Source of the DNA: DATJLY01 sp035532935
GTDB lineage: Bacteria; Pseudomonadota; Alphaproteobacteria; ATCC43930; CGMCC-115725
Assembly (NCBI GenBank): GCA_035532935.1
Contig: DATKQE010000107.1
Span: 36,694-100,693 of the forward strand
Length of the DNA: 64,000 nt
Direction of reading: 5' to 3'
Positions 26,368-34,886 of this stretch are shown in pieces. The first letter of the stretch is position 1, and each line of letters opens with the position of its first letter. The translations under genes and the position numbers were made by a program. The notes beneath the pieces were generated by a model. It searched no databases and had not been told where the DNA came from. It saw only the letters and a program-made list of their open reading frames with translations.

Positions 26368-27017
26368 TGCGCCGCGCGATCAACGATCGTCCGGTGCGGA
26401 CGCCGCTCGGCCGCGACGGGTTCGCGCGGGTCTTTCCTGTTTCACGTGAAACGCTCGAACGGCTCGACGCCTTTGTTGCCTTGCTGCGAGCGTGGAACCG
26501 GCGCATCAATCTCGTCGGCGGCAGCACGATGGGCGATCCATGGCGCCGGCACGTCCTCGATTCCGCGCAGCTTGCGCCGCATCTGCCGGACAAGGCCCGA
26601 ATTCTCGTCGATCTCGGCAGCGGGGCCGGATTGCCCGGCCTCGTCCTCGCCGTGATCGGCGCGCTCGAGGTTCATCTTGTCGAGGCGGACCAGAAGAAGG
26701 CTGTCTTCCTGCGCGAAGCGGCGCGCGCAATGGGCACCAGCGTCATGGTCCACGCGCAGCGCGCCGAGCATCTGCCGCCGATCGTGGCCGATGTCGTGAC
26801 GGCGCGCGCCGTGGCGCCCTTGCCGGAGCTGATGGACATGGCCGAACGCTTTTCCCGGCCGCAAACGCGCCTGCTTTTTCTCAAGGGACGAACCGCCGAG
26901 GAGGAATTGACCCTCGCCGGCAAAACCTGGAAGATGGCGGCGCGGCTCGTTCCGAGCCTTTCCGATCCCGGCGGCATGGTTTTGATCCTGGATTCCGTCG
27001 CCCGTGAGCGCGCCTGA
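26367..27017 (+). CDS. rsmG: 16S rRNA (guanine(527)-N7)-methyltransferase RsmG (GidB)
   Basis: 216-residue SAM-dependent methyltransferase. The SAM site is VDLGSGAGLPGLVLAV, and VTARAVAPLPELMDMA is the family's catalytic-region block. The ATG at 26367 shares TGATG with the mnmG stop. Near residue 25 the sequence PVSRETLERL is encoded by a parS site (26438-26453), so DNA and protein functions overlap here. The 3' end overlaps parA by 14 nt. Confidence 0.96.
   Translation: MRRAINDRPVRTPLGRDGFARVFPVSRETLERLDAFVALLRAWNRRINLVGGSTMGDPWRRHVLDSAQLAPHLPDKARILVDLGSGAGLPGLVLAVIGALEVHLVEADQKKAVFLREAARAMGTSVMVHAQRAEHLPPIVADVVTARAVAPLPELMDMAERFSRPQTRLLFLKGRTAEEELTLAGKTWKMAARLVPSLSDPGGMVLILDSVARERA
26438..26453. 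promoter_or_regulatory. parS centromere site 2, inside rsmG
   Basis: TGTTTCACGTGAAACG, identical to the site at 24423, lies within the rsmG coding sequence and encodes VSRET. It is 2.0 kb from the first site and 0.6 kb before parA. Confidence 0.92.
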
Positions 27018-27801
27018 TCCGCGCCCGCAGCCGCGCGTCATCGCCATCGCCAACCAGAAAGGCGGGGTCGGCAAGACCACGACGGCGATCAACCTCGCCA
27101 CCGCCATGGCGGCCTCGGGCGAACGCGTGCTCCTGGTGGACCTCGATCCGCAGGGCAATGCCAGCACCGGACTCGGCATCGATCGGCAGGCGCGCCGGCG
27201 CACCAGCTATGAGGTTCTGCTCGGCGAGACCGCGCTGACCGCGGCGGTGATGCCGACCGGCATCCCGGGCCTCGAGATCGTGCCGGCATCGGTCGAGCTG
27301 ACCGGGGCCGAGCTCGAGCTGGTTGCCGAGGAGGGGCGGGAATACCGCCTGCGCCGGGCGCTCGAAGCGGCGCCGGTCGCGTGCGATTTCGTGCTGATCG
27401 ATTGTCCGCCCTCGCTCGGCCTGTTGACGCTCAACGCGCTGACGGCGGCGCAGGCGGTGCTGGTGCCGCTGCAATGCGAATTCTATGCGCTCGAGGGATT
27501 GTCGCATTTGATCCGGACGATCGAGCGGGTGCGGCGCCATTTCAACCCGGCGCTCGAGATCGAGGGCGTCGTGCTGACCATGTTCGACAAGCGCAACAAT
27601 CTTTCCGACCTCGTCGCGGCCGACGTGCGCGACCATTTCGGCGACAAGGTCTATGCAACCGTCATCCCGCGCAATGTCCGAATCTCGGAGGCGCCGTCGC
27701 ACGGGCTGCCGGTCCTGCTCTACGATCTGCGCTGCCCCGGCGCGCAGGCTTATGTTCACCTGGCGGGCGAGATGCTGCGGCGCGAGGGGAGAATCGCATG
27801 A
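27004..27801 (+). CDS. parA: Chromosome-partitioning ATPase ParA
   Basis: 265-residue deviant-Walker ATPase that moves ParB-parS complexes. Walker A' KGGVGKTTTAINLATAMA is at residues about 19-36, Walker A'' DLDPQGNASTGLG follows, and DFVLIDCPPSLGLLTLNAL is Walker B. VIPRNVRISEAPSHGLP near the C-terminus is typical of chromosomal ParA (Soj). The start is GTG at 27004, 14 nt inside the end of rsmG. Coupled to parB by ATGA. Confidence 0.97.
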   Translation: MSAPDPRPQPRVIAIANQKGGVGKTTTAINLATAMAASGERVLLVDLDPQGNASTGLGIDRQARRRTSYEVLLGETALTAAVMPTGIPGLEIVPASVELTGAELELVAEEGREYRLRRALEAAPVACDFVLIDCPPSLGLLTLNALTAAQAVLVPLQCEFYALEGLSHLIRTIERVRRHFNPALEIEGVVLTMFDKRNNLSDLVAADVRDHFGDKVYATVIPRNVRISEAPSHGLPVLLYDLRCPGAQAYVHLAGEMLRREGRIA

Positions 27802-28667
27802 TCGACGAACGGCGACGCGGGCTGGGACGCGGGCTTTCGGCGCTGCTCGGCGAAGCGGCGCCGGCGGAAGCGGCGGCCGCCGGTCCCGGCGTGCGCATGA
27901 TGCCGATCGAGCGCCTGCATCCGGGGCGTTTCCAACCGCGCCGCCGCTTCGACGAGGAGAGCTTGACGTCGCTCGCCGAATCGATCGCAGCACAGGGCGT
28001 GCTTCAGCCGCTCCTGGTGCGCGACAGCGCGACGATGCTCGACGGCTTCGAGATTCTCGCCGGCGAGCGGCGCTGGCGCGCGGCCCAGCGCGCCGGGCTG
28101 CACGAAGTCCCGGTGGTCGTGCGCGCGATCGCCGACCGCGAAGCGCTCGAGATCGCCCTCGTCGAGAACATCCAGCGCGAGGACCTTCAACCGCTCGAAG
28201 AGGCACGCGGCTATCAGCGGCTGATCGAGGAATTCGCCTATACCCAGGAGCAGCTCGCCCAGCGCGTCGGCAAGAGCCGTAGCCACGTTGCCAACATGAT
28301 GCGGCTGCTCGGCCTGCCCGAAGGGGTGCGGTCGCTGCTCGAGGACGGCCGGCTTACCATGGGGCACGCCCGCGCGCTCTTGGGCGCGACCGATCCCGAG
28401 GCCTTGGCGCACGAGGTGGTGCGGCGCGACATGAGCGTGCGCGAGACCGAACGCGCGGCGCAGCGTCCGCGCGCGCCGAACGCAGCGGCGGGCCGGCCCC
28501 CGCGCGATCCCGACGTGACGGCGCTCGAAACGGCGCTCGCGGCGGCGCTCGGTCTCAAAGTGTCGTTCCATCCCGGCGCGGGCGAAACCGGCACGATTCA
28601 AATCCACTACCGCACGCTCGATCAACTCGACATGGTGCTGACGAAATTGCGGCCGCCGCCGCGCTGA
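27798..28667 (+). CDS. parB: Chromosome-partitioning protein ParB
   Basis: 289-residue CTPase and parS-binding protein. The N-terminal segment RRRGLGRGLSALLGE is the ParA-interacting motif. The ParB/Sulfiredoxin-like CTP-binding domain has GVLQPLLVRD and the GERRWRAAQRAGL box (residues about 90-103). LVENIQREDLQPLEEA is followed by a helix-turn-helix (LAQRVGKSRSHVANMMRLL). The C-terminal dimer domain contains GTIQIHYRTLDQLDMVL. Start ATG overlaps parA by 4 nt. Both parS sites are in this cluster. Confidence 0.97.
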   Translation: MIDERRRGLGRGLSALLGEAAPAEAAAAGPGVRMMPIERLHPGRFQPRRRFDEESLTSLAESIAAQGVLQPLLVRDSATMLDGFEILAGERRWRAAQRAGLHEVPVVVRAIADREALEIALVENIQREDLQPLEEARGYQRLIEEFAYTQEQLAQRVGKSRSHVANMMRLLGLPEGVRSLLEDGRLTMGHARALLGATDPEALAHEVVRRDMSVRETERAAQRPRAPNAAAGRPPRDPDVTALETALAAALGLKVSFHPGAGETGTIQIHYRTLDQLDMVLTKLRPPPR

Positions 28668-28719
28668 GGCGGCGGGCACCGTCGCGGCGACCGCGCGCCG
28701 GGCCGCATCGGCGCTATCA

Positions 28720-28735
28720 TTGCTTGCGCAAGCAA
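28720..28735. repeat. Perfect 16-bp palindrome after parB
   Basis: TTGCTTGCGCAAGCAA is self-complementary over all 16 bases and lies 53 bp past the parB stop, followed by AATTA. It could be a weak terminator stem or a regulator site; nothing decides between them. Confidence 0.55.
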
Positions 28736-28802
28736 AATTATGGCCGCCGCGCGCCGCTCGCCCCCGGCTTTGGCCTGGACGAGGGAAAAGCCTGATTCGA
28801 TC

Positions 28803-28837
28803 CCCGACGATTGCGCTTGTCCCGACGATTGCGCTTG
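28803..28837. repeat. Tandem 18-bp duplication
   Basis: CCCGACGATTGCGCTTGT at 28803-28820 is repeated as CCCGACGATTGCGCTTG at 28821-28837 in the gap between parB and the VOC gene. It is a simple local duplication in noncoding DNA. Confidence 0.6.
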
Positions 28838-28949
28838 GCGCCGAGACCGATTGCCGCGACTTCCCTGGGCGGCACCGCCGCCTTTGCGGCCGCCCCGGTT
28901 CCTCTGCTAGAACCGGCCCTGCCACGCATTCTCACCCCGGAGAAGGGCC

Positions 28950-29480
28950 ATGACCGACGACCGTACCGCATCTGCCGATGCCGCCGCGCCGGCTGGGACC
29001 GAAGCCGCTGCGGCACCCGTGCGGGAAGCGCCGCTCAACCGGCCCATCGTGCTGTCGCACGGCACCGTCACCTGCCGCAGCCTCGCCGCCTCGCGCCGGT
29101 TCTACGAGGAGTTCCTCGGCTTGGAGTGCGTGCGCCATACCGGCCGCGGCCTGCTTTTGCGCAAGGGCGGATATTGCGCGATCGTCTGCCTCGAGGTCGG
29201 CGATCACGTCCGCCCCGTGGACCGCCAGCACCATTGGGGCCTCGACCTCGCCTCCAAGGAGGAAGTGGACCGCGCGCTCGCGCTGGCGCACGAGCTCAAG
29301 GACGAATACGGCATTCAGTGGATCTCGCGCATCACCCAGCATCACGGCACGTATTCGTTCTACTTCCGCGATCTCGACGGCAATCACTGGGAATTCGAGT
29401 ACGCCGACGGCGGCCAGGGGGACGGCACGCGGCACTACGACCAGATGTTCGCGCACGGCGATGTCGGCGACGACGGCTGA
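28950..29480 (+). CDS. VOC-family protein (glyoxalase/extradiol fold, single domain)
   Basis: 176-residue protein with one vicinal-oxygen-chelate domain after a ~30-residue Ala-rich lead. Key blocks are HGTVTCRSLAASRRFYEEFLG with the metal-ligand His and GIQWISRITQHHGTYSFYF. The acidic block DLDGNHWEFEYADGG contains the likely Glu ligand. The RBS GGAGAAGGG lies just before the ATG. The substrate is unknown; VOC enzymes include dioxygenases, glyoxalases and resistance proteins. It is the first rightward gene of the catabolic region and convergent with the next gene. Confidence 0.83.
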   Translation: MTDDRTASADAAAPAGTEAAAAPVREAPLNRPIVLSHGTVTCRSLAASRRFYEEFLGLECVRHTGRGLLLRKGGYCAIVCLEVGDHVRPVDRQHHWGLDLASKEEVDRALALAHELKDEYGIQWISRITQHHGTYSFYFRDLDGNHWEFEYADGGQGDGTRHYDQMFAHGDVGDDG

Positions 29481-29488
29481 CGCCGGCG

Positions 29489-30481
29489 TCAGACGGCCTG
29501 GCCTTCGGACAGCGGGATGTCGCGCAGCGTGCTCGGCGCGAACAGCTCTTCGAGCCGAAGACGGCGGTCGCACAATCCTTGCTCGTGGGTGTATTGCAGC
29601 AACGCCTCGAGCGAGGGGCGGCTCTGCTCGATGCCGTAGGGATACCAGTCGGGTCCGATGATCGCCTGCTCCTCCTCGATCAGCGGCTGGAGCCAGGCGA
29701 AGGACGCCTTGGGCGACCCCGTCTCCTGGAGCAGGCGGTAGCAGCGCTCCTTGGCGGCGACGAGCGCCTTGTAGAGGCTGAGCGCGACCCAGGGATGGCG
29801 CTCGTGGACATCGCGCCGGATCACCACCGTGTGCATGATGGGATAGATCCGGGTGCGGCGGTAATAGTCCAGCTCGACCGCGCGATAATCGGGGAACAGA
29901 CGGCGGACCGTGGCCGCGCCGCGCCGGAAGGACAAAGGATTGTTGGCGGTCATGAGAAAGTCGATCTCGCCGCGCTCGAGCAGATCGCCAAGCTCGGTCC
30001 CGGCCGGCGCCGGCGTCAGCCTCACGTCCTTGGGCAAGGGCCGGCCAAGCCGGTCGGTCCGCCCTTGGACCCACTCGACGTCGCTCGGCTTGACGCCGTA
30101 TTCGTGCTGCAGCAGGCCGCGCATATAGACCGCCGCCGTCATGCTGTATTCCGGCACGCCGCCGCGCTTGCCGGCGAGGTCGGCGGGCGTGTGGATGCCC
30201 TTGCCGGTATGGATGAAGAAATAGCCGTGGCGGAACACGCGCGACGGAAACACCGGAATGGCGACGAACGGCGCCGCCCCGTCGCCCACGAGCGAGGTGT
30301 AGTTCGACAGCGACATCTCCGAGGCGTCGAACTCGCGGAACTGCAGCATGCGCCAGAAAATCTCCCCCGGCTGCAGCGTGATGTAGGTAAGGTCGATGCC
30401 GTCGGGGCTGAGCGATCCGTCGCGCAGCGCCTGCGTGCGGTCATAGGGACCGCACGCAAAGCTCAAGGTCAGTGCTGCCAT
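29489..30481 (-). CDS. 4,5-dihydroxyphthalate decarboxylase-like / periplasmic-binding-fold protein
   Basis: 330-residue protein with a substrate-binding-protein fold but no signal peptide. It begins LTLSFACGPYDRTQALRDG and has EIFWRMLQFREFDASEMSLS, the pattern shared by the 4,5-dihydroxyphthalate decarboxylases (Pht5-type) and related cytoplasmic binding proteins. Later parts include EYSMTAAVYMRGLLQHEYGV and HPWVALSLYKALVAAKERC. The ATG at 30481 is right after the neighbouring hydrolase gene (5-nt gap), so a two-gene leftward operon is likely. Enzyme versus binding protein cannot be decided from sequence. Confidence 0.85.
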   Translation of the reverse strand: MAALTLSFACGPYDRTQALRDGSLSPDGIDLTYITLQPGEIFWRMLQFREFDASEMSLSNYTSLVGDGAAPFVAIPVFPSRVFRHGYFFIHTGKGIHTPADLAGKRGGVPEYSMTAAVYMRGLLQHEYGVKPSDVEWVQGRTDRLGRPLPKDVRLTPAPAGTELGDLLERGEIDFLMTANNPLSFRRGAATVRRLFPDYRAVELDYYRRTRIYPIMHTVVIRRDVHERHPWVALSLYKALVAAKERCYRLLQETGSPKASFAWLQPLIEEEQAIIGPDWYPYGIEQSRPSLEALLQYTHEQGLCDRRLRLEELFAPSTLRDIPLSEGQAV

Positions 30482-30486
30482 GGGTC

Positions 30487-31383
30487 CTACCGCGCGGCCG
30501 GCATGTGGCCGTGGAAGAAGGCGACCAGCCTGGCAAACGCATCGAGCGATGCCTTCGAGGTCGGCTGGACCGAGGTGAAGCGCAGCGGCGCGTCGAAATA
30601 GACGAGATCGATCGTGCCGCCGGCCTTGCGATAGTCGGCGACGAAGCGCGCCGGCTCGTTGCCGGGGAACGTGCCGTCCGGGTCCTTGTAGTCGTGCATG
30701 TTGTCGTTGGGCGCCTGAAGCCACAGCGCCGGCGGCAGGCGCGGCTTCTCGCCGCGTTCCAGCAACAGCACCGGGCTGCCTTCGGCCATGTTCGCCTCGC
30801 TGCCCCAGAAATCCAGGTGATTCTGGATGATCTCCGCCGCCCATTTCTCGCCCGCATCGTGCGCGCGCAGCGCGTGCTTGTAGCGCGACAGCGGATTGAT
30901 CACGGGCCACGACATCGCGACGCAGCGCACGCTCGCATCGACCGCCGGCGATCCGGCCGGCAGCGCGGTCGCGGTGTAGCGCGGATCGTCCGGCCGCATC
31001 GCCGCGAGCATGGCGAGATGGCCGCCGCTCGACTGCCCCGAAACGGCGACGAGATCCGGACGGGTCCCAAGCTCGCCCGCATGCGCCTTGACCCAGCGGA
31101 TCGCGTAATTGATGTCGGCGACGCCGCGCGGATAGGCGCCTTCCTTGTCCTGACGGAAATCGAGCGCGGCGACGACGAGGCCGCCTTTCGCCAGCGCCTC
31201 GTGGCGGCTGCGCTCGCCCAGGCGGTCGCCATGGCACCAGGCGCCGGCATGGAGCTCGACCACGGCCGGGAACGGCCCCTTGCCCGTGGGCTTGTAGAGG
31301 CGCAGGAGCAGCGGCTTCGTGCCGTGGCGGAGATACTCGACATCCTCGACGGTGAATTGGTGCGTGACGGTCGCGGTGTCCAT
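30487..31383 (-). CDS. Alpha/beta hydrolase (esterase-like, HGG family)
   Basis: 298-residue hydrolase. The oxyanion-hole region is VVELHAGAWCHGDR, the nucleophile elbow is VAVSGQSSGGHLAML (Ser in GQSSGG), and the C-terminal PLRFTSVQPTSKASLDAF region lacks an obvious catalytic His in the usual place. The ATG at 31383 is preceded by GGGAGGGA; the open frame upstream is not used. It probably cleaves an ester or amide of an aromatic compound given its neighbours; this is inference. It is divergent from another alpha/beta hydrolase. Confidence 0.87.
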   Translation of the reverse strand: MDTATVTHQFTVEDVEYLRHGTKPLLLRLYKPTGKGPFPAVVELHAGAWCHGDRLGERSRHEALAKGGLVVAALDFRQDKEGAYPRGVADINYAIRWVKAHAGELGTRPDLVAVSGQSSGGHLAMLAAMRPDDPRYTATALPAGSPAVDASVRCVAMSWPVINPLSRYKHALRAHDAGEKWAAEIIQNHLDFWGSEANMAEGSPVLLLERGEKPRLPPALWLQAPNDNMHDYKDPDGTFPGNEPARFVADYRKAGGTIDLVYFDAPLRFTSVQPTSKASLDAFARLVAFFHGHMPAAR

Positions 31384-31531
31384 GACGATCCCTCCCGGAG
31401 ACGTGGGTCGCATCGAGTGGAACCGTCCCCTGCGCCAATGTCAAGGAACCGCGCGGGTCGTGCCGCCGAGCGGGTTGTCGGCGCGCGCCAAAGCGCGCAT
31501 CCTCGTGCCGGCATGGGCAATGGAGGGCAGC

Positions 31532-32347
31532 ATGGCGTCGCACGTCGAAGGCAAACTCTATTACGAGCGGATGGGCCGCACGGGACCGGCGATGGCGTTC
31601 GTCCATCCCAATCCGATGGACCAGTCGTGCTGGATGTTCCAGATGGCGCATCTGTCGACCTGGTACCGCTGCATCGCCATCGACATCCCGGGCTATGGCC
31701 GCTCGCCCAAGGCCACGCCCGGCCTCACCACCGCCGACATGGCGGCGGCGTGCTGGGAAGCGATCGACGACGCGCTCCCGGGCGAAAGCGCCGTCCTGGT
31801 CGGCTGCTCGGTCGGGTCGTCGATCATCCCCTACATGTATCATCACCGCCCGGACAAGACCGCGGCGCTGGTGCTGTCGGGCACCGGCTACACGCCGGGC
31901 AAGGAATTCGCGAAGCGGCGGATCGACGCCTATACCGCCAACGGGATCGGCTATCGCTGGGCCTATACCTTCGAGGATCTGAGCCCGGCCTTCCGCGCGA
32001 CGCCCATGGCCCATTTCTTTGCCGAGCTGTTCACCGAGCGCAACGGTTCGGCCGATCTCCCATCCATTCTCCGGCAATTCGAGGCGCTGCATAAGCCCGA
32101 TCCCGAGGGTCATTTCGAGCGCATCGCCTGTCCGACGGTGATCCTCTCCGGCAGCGAGGACGCCATTCATCAGAGCGCCTTTGCGCTTCAGGCGCGGATC
32201 CCCGGCTGTGAGCTCAAGGTGCTGCCGGGCGCCGGCCACGCCTGTCAGATCGAGCAGCCCTGGCTGTTCGATCGCTTCATGATCGAATTCCTCGCCAAGC
32301 ACGGCCTGTTCCCCGGCGCCGCGAAGCCGTCGCGCGCGGGGGGGTGA
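31532..32347 (+). CDS. Alpha/beta hydrolase
   Basis: 271-residue hydrolase of the meta-cleavage/haloalkane-like type. It begins GKLYYERMGRTGPAMAFVHPNP. The nucleophile elbow is VLVGCSVGSSI (Ser in GCSVG), and the C-terminal catalytic His is in GAGHACQIEQP. An acidic residue is available in LSGSEDAIHQS. The start follows GGAGGGCAGC. Length matches C-C bond hydrolases that act after ring cleavage, consistent with nearby dioxygenases, but the substrate is unproven. It is followed at 68 nt by the FAH-family gene. Confidence 0.86.
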   Translation: MASHVEGKLYYERMGRTGPAMAFVHPNPMDQSCWMFQMAHLSTWYRCIAIDIPGYGRSPKATPGLTTADMAAACWEAIDDALPGESAVLVGCSVGSSIIPYMYHHRPDKTAALVLSGTGYTPGKEFAKRRIDAYTANGIGYRWAYTFEDLSPAFRATPMAHFFAELFTERNGSADLPSILRQFEALHKPDPEGHFERIACPTVILSGSEDAIHQSAFALQARIPGCELKVLPGAGHACQIEQPWLFDRFMIEFLAKHGLFPGAAKPSRAGG

Positions 32348-32415
32348 GGCCTCTTGCCGCCGCTCGCGGATCCCGGCAAGTTGCGCGCAATAAGGCGCGT
32401 TCGAGGGAGGACGAG

Positions 32416-33369
32416 GTGAGGCTCATTTCCTATCGCCACCGCAACCAGGCCGGAATCGGCGTCATGGTCGACGACACGCGCTTTGTCGCGCTGCCGCAGG
32501 CGGCGCCCGAGTTGCCGCGGAGCCTCCGGGCGCTGATCGCGATGGACGGCGGATTGGCCAAGGCGGCGGCCGCGGCCAAGGGCAGGACAGCGGACCTCGC
32601 CTTCGCCGATGTCGCGCTCGATCCGGTCATCGTCGATCCGAACGCGATCTGGTGCCTGGCGCTCAATTACAAGCTGCACATCGACGAGACCGGGCTCACC
32701 ACCTCGGCCAAATATCCGCAGATTTTCCTGCGCATGCCGTGCAGCCAGGTCGGGCATTTGCAGCCGATCCTCTGCCCCGATCCGTCGATCGCGACCAAGT
32801 ACGAATACGAGGGCGAGATGGCGGTGATCATCGGCAAGGGCGGCCGCCACATCCCGGTCGAGAAGGCGCTCGAGCACGTCGCCGGCTATTCCTGCTACAA
32901 CGAGGGCTCGGTGCGCGAGTATCAGGGCCATAATCGCCAATTCGGCCTGGGCAAGAATTTTGAACAATCGGGCAGCTTCGGCCCCTGGCTGATGACTCCG
33001 GACGAGTTCGGCGATCCGTCCAAGCACCGCATCATCACGCGGGTGAACGGCATCGAGCGCCAGAACGCGACCACCGATCTGATGGTGTTCGGCGTGCCGC
33101 AGCTCATCAACTACCTGTCGCAGGGGTATTTCCTGCGCCCCGGCGACGTCATCGTGTCGGGCTCGCCGGGCTCGCTGCCGCTGCGTCCGGGCGAGACGGC
33201 GACGCCCAATACCGGCGGGGTCTATGTCGCGGGGATGGTCCAGATGAAGCCCGGCGACATTTGCGAGGTCGAGATCCCGGGCCTCGGCACGTTGCGCAAT
33301 CCGGTCGCCGCCGACGCGCCGGCCCGATACCAGACCAGCCTGTACGAGCCGGCCCGCGCCCCGGCTTAG
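32416..33369 (+). CDS. Fumarylacetoacetate-hydrolase-family protein
   Basis: 317-residue FAH-fold hydrolase, the family that ends gentisate, homogentisate and catechol pathways (fumarylpyruvate or 2-keto-acid hydrolysis/hydration). Metal ligands Glu132 and Glu134 are in YEYEGEMAVIIG. The third, normally Asp in a YND motif, appears to be Glu163 in CYNEGSVREYQG. PGDVIVSGSPGSLPLRPGE is the C-terminal site loop. The GTG at 32416 follows GGGAGGACGAG; an upstream ATG lacks this. It could act as the fumarylpyruvate hydrolase for the gentisate dioxygenase gene 6.4 kb away. Confidence 0.88.
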   Translation: MRLISYRHRNQAGIGVMVDDTRFVALPQAAPELPRSLRALIAMDGGLAKAAAAAKGRTADLAFADVALDPVIVDPNAIWCLALNYKLHIDETGLTTSAKYPQIFLRMPCSQVGHLQPILCPDPSIATKYEYEGEMAVIIGKGGRHIPVEKALEHVAGYSCYNEGSVREYQGHNRQFGLGKNFEQSGSFGPWLMTPDEFGDPSKHRIITRVNGIERQNATTDLMVFGVPQLINYLSQGYFLRPGDVIVSGSPGSLPLRPGETATPNTGGVYVAGMVQMKPGDICEVEIPGLGTLRNPVAADAPARYQTSLYEPARAPA

Positions 33370-34826
33370 CCGGAACCCGGCGGCCAGTCCGGCGCCGTGA
33401 GACGCCGCTTGCCGTCCGGCGTCAGCATCGCCCCCGGTTCATCGAGATCGACCCGGTCCCACAGCTTGCACGTCACCGGCTTGTGCTTCTGGTCGAGGCC
33501 TTCGCAGTAATTCGTGTAGGCGCAGAGACGCACCTGTTCGCCGAGCCCCAGCGCGATCTTGCGGAACCAATCCGGGTCGGCCAGGCTCTGCCGCGCCGCG
33601 CCGACGATATCGCAGGCACCGCTCGCGAGCAGGTCTTCGGCCATCGCGAAATTGTGGATGCCGCCGGTGCACACGACCGGCGTTTGCCGGCCGGCCTCGC
33701 GAACCGCGCGCCGGATCGCCGCGGTCGGCGCGACGTTGCGCCCGAACGGCCCGCGGTGGTCGGAGATGTGCTGCGGCATGCATTCATAGCCGCTGGGGCC
33801 GGTATAGGGATAGGCCGCCCAGCCGACCGCGGGTTGCTGGGCGTCGTCGAATTTGCCGCCGCGCGAGGTCGACAGGAAATCCATGCCGGCGCGCGCGAAT
33901 TCGACCCCGAAGAAGGCGGCGTCATCGACATCGCTGCCGCCGGCGATGCACTCGTTGGCGAGAAACCGGCACCCGACCGCAAAATCCGATCCGACGCGGT
34001 CGCGCACGGCGGCATAGACCTCGAGCGGCAGCCGAACGCGGTTTTCGCGCGATCCGCCATAGCCGTCGTCGCGGGTGTTGGTGCGCGACAGGAACGACGC
34101 CATCGTGTAGGCGTGCGCGTAATGCAGCTCGACGCCGTCGAACCCGGCTTCCCGCGCATGCGCCGCGGCATCCGCAAACAGCGGCGGCAGCGCCCGCGGC
34201 AGCGCGCGGATATGCGCGAGATGGGTATCGGTGACGCGTTCGCGGTAGCCGAAATCGAGCGCCTCGCGCTCCGCCGCGCTGAGCGCCGGGGCCAAGGCGT
34301 CCGGGTCCATGGCGAGCAGCATGCCGCGGACGACATCGTCGGACGCGCCGGATTCGCCCACCGCACGGCGATGCCGGTCGGTGATCGCGAGATAGGATTG
34401 CAGGAATTTCCGCGGATCGGGACGGCGGCGGATGGCGAGGAAATCGATGATCTGAATCAGCAGCCGCGTGTGGCCCTCGCTCGCCGCGCGCACGGTCTCC
34501 ACCAGCCGGCGCAGTCCCGGGATATAGCGCGCATGGCCGATGCGCAGCAGCGGACCGCTCGGAACGTCGCGAATGCCGGTCGCCTCGACCACGAGGGCGC
34601 CGGGCCGGCCGCGGGCGAAGCGCTCGTACCAGGCGATCACCGCCTCGGTGACGAAACCGTCCGCGGTCGCGCGCCATGGCACCATGGCCGGAACCCAGCT
34701 CCGCTGCTCGAGCCGGATCGGCCCGAGCGCGATCGGCGCGAACAGGCGCGACCGCGATGCCTCGTCTTGCGTCGGCACGCGCCCGCGCGTCGGTTCAAAG
34801 TGAATGCGCTCCGGCGGTCGCCACAT
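33366..34826 (-). CDS. NADH:flavin oxidoreductase, Old Yellow Enzyme family
   Basis: 486-residue protein with one FMN-binding TIM barrel. It starts LFAPIALGPIRLEQRSWVPAMVPWRA; AGFDGVELHYAHAYTMASFLS and SRENRVRLPLEVYAAVRDRVG are conserved barrel segments, and VVCTGGIHNFAMAEDLLASG is the FMN phosphate region. A short cysteine tail, CAYTNYCEGLDQKHKPVTC, resembles the 4Fe-4S motif of 2,4-dienoyl-CoA reductases. It has one of the usual cysteines replaced by Thr. It is convergent with the FAH gene (4-nt overlap of stops). The start is uncertain because the upstream RBS is weak. Confidence 0.87.
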   Translation of the reverse strand: MWRPPERIHFEPTRGRVPTQDEASRSRLFAPIALGPIRLEQRSWVPAMVPWRATADGFVTEAVIAWYERFARGRPGALVVEATGIRDVPSGPLLRIGHARYIPGLRRLVETVRAASEGHTRLLIQIIDFLAIRRRPDPRKFLQSYLAITDRHRRAVGESGASDDVVRGMLLAMDPDALAPALSAAEREALDFGYRERVTDTHLAHIRALPRALPPLFADAAAHAREAGFDGVELHYAHAYTMASFLSRTNTRDDGYGGSRENRVRLPLEVYAAVRDRVGSDFAVGCRFLANECIAGGSDVDDAAFFGVEFARAGMDFLSTSRGGKFDDAQQPAVGWAAYPYTGPSGYECMPQHISDHRGPFGRNVAPTAAIRRAVREAGRQTPVVCTGGIHNFAMAEDLLASGACDIVGAARQSLADPDWFRKIALGLGEQVRLCAYTNYCEGLDQKHKPVTCKLWDRVDLDEPGAMLTPDGKRRLTAPDWPPGSG

Positions 34827-34886
34827 CGCGGGTCTGCCGTCTCCGTACCGCGGGGGAAGATCGGACCGCCGCGTCGCGGCGCACCG

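Noticed and set aside
30482..32302. Long N-terminal extension of the dihydroxyphthalate-decarboxylase-like protein to 937 residues
   Set aside because: It would cross the hydrolase gene out of frame; the real start at 30481 matches the family N-terminus.
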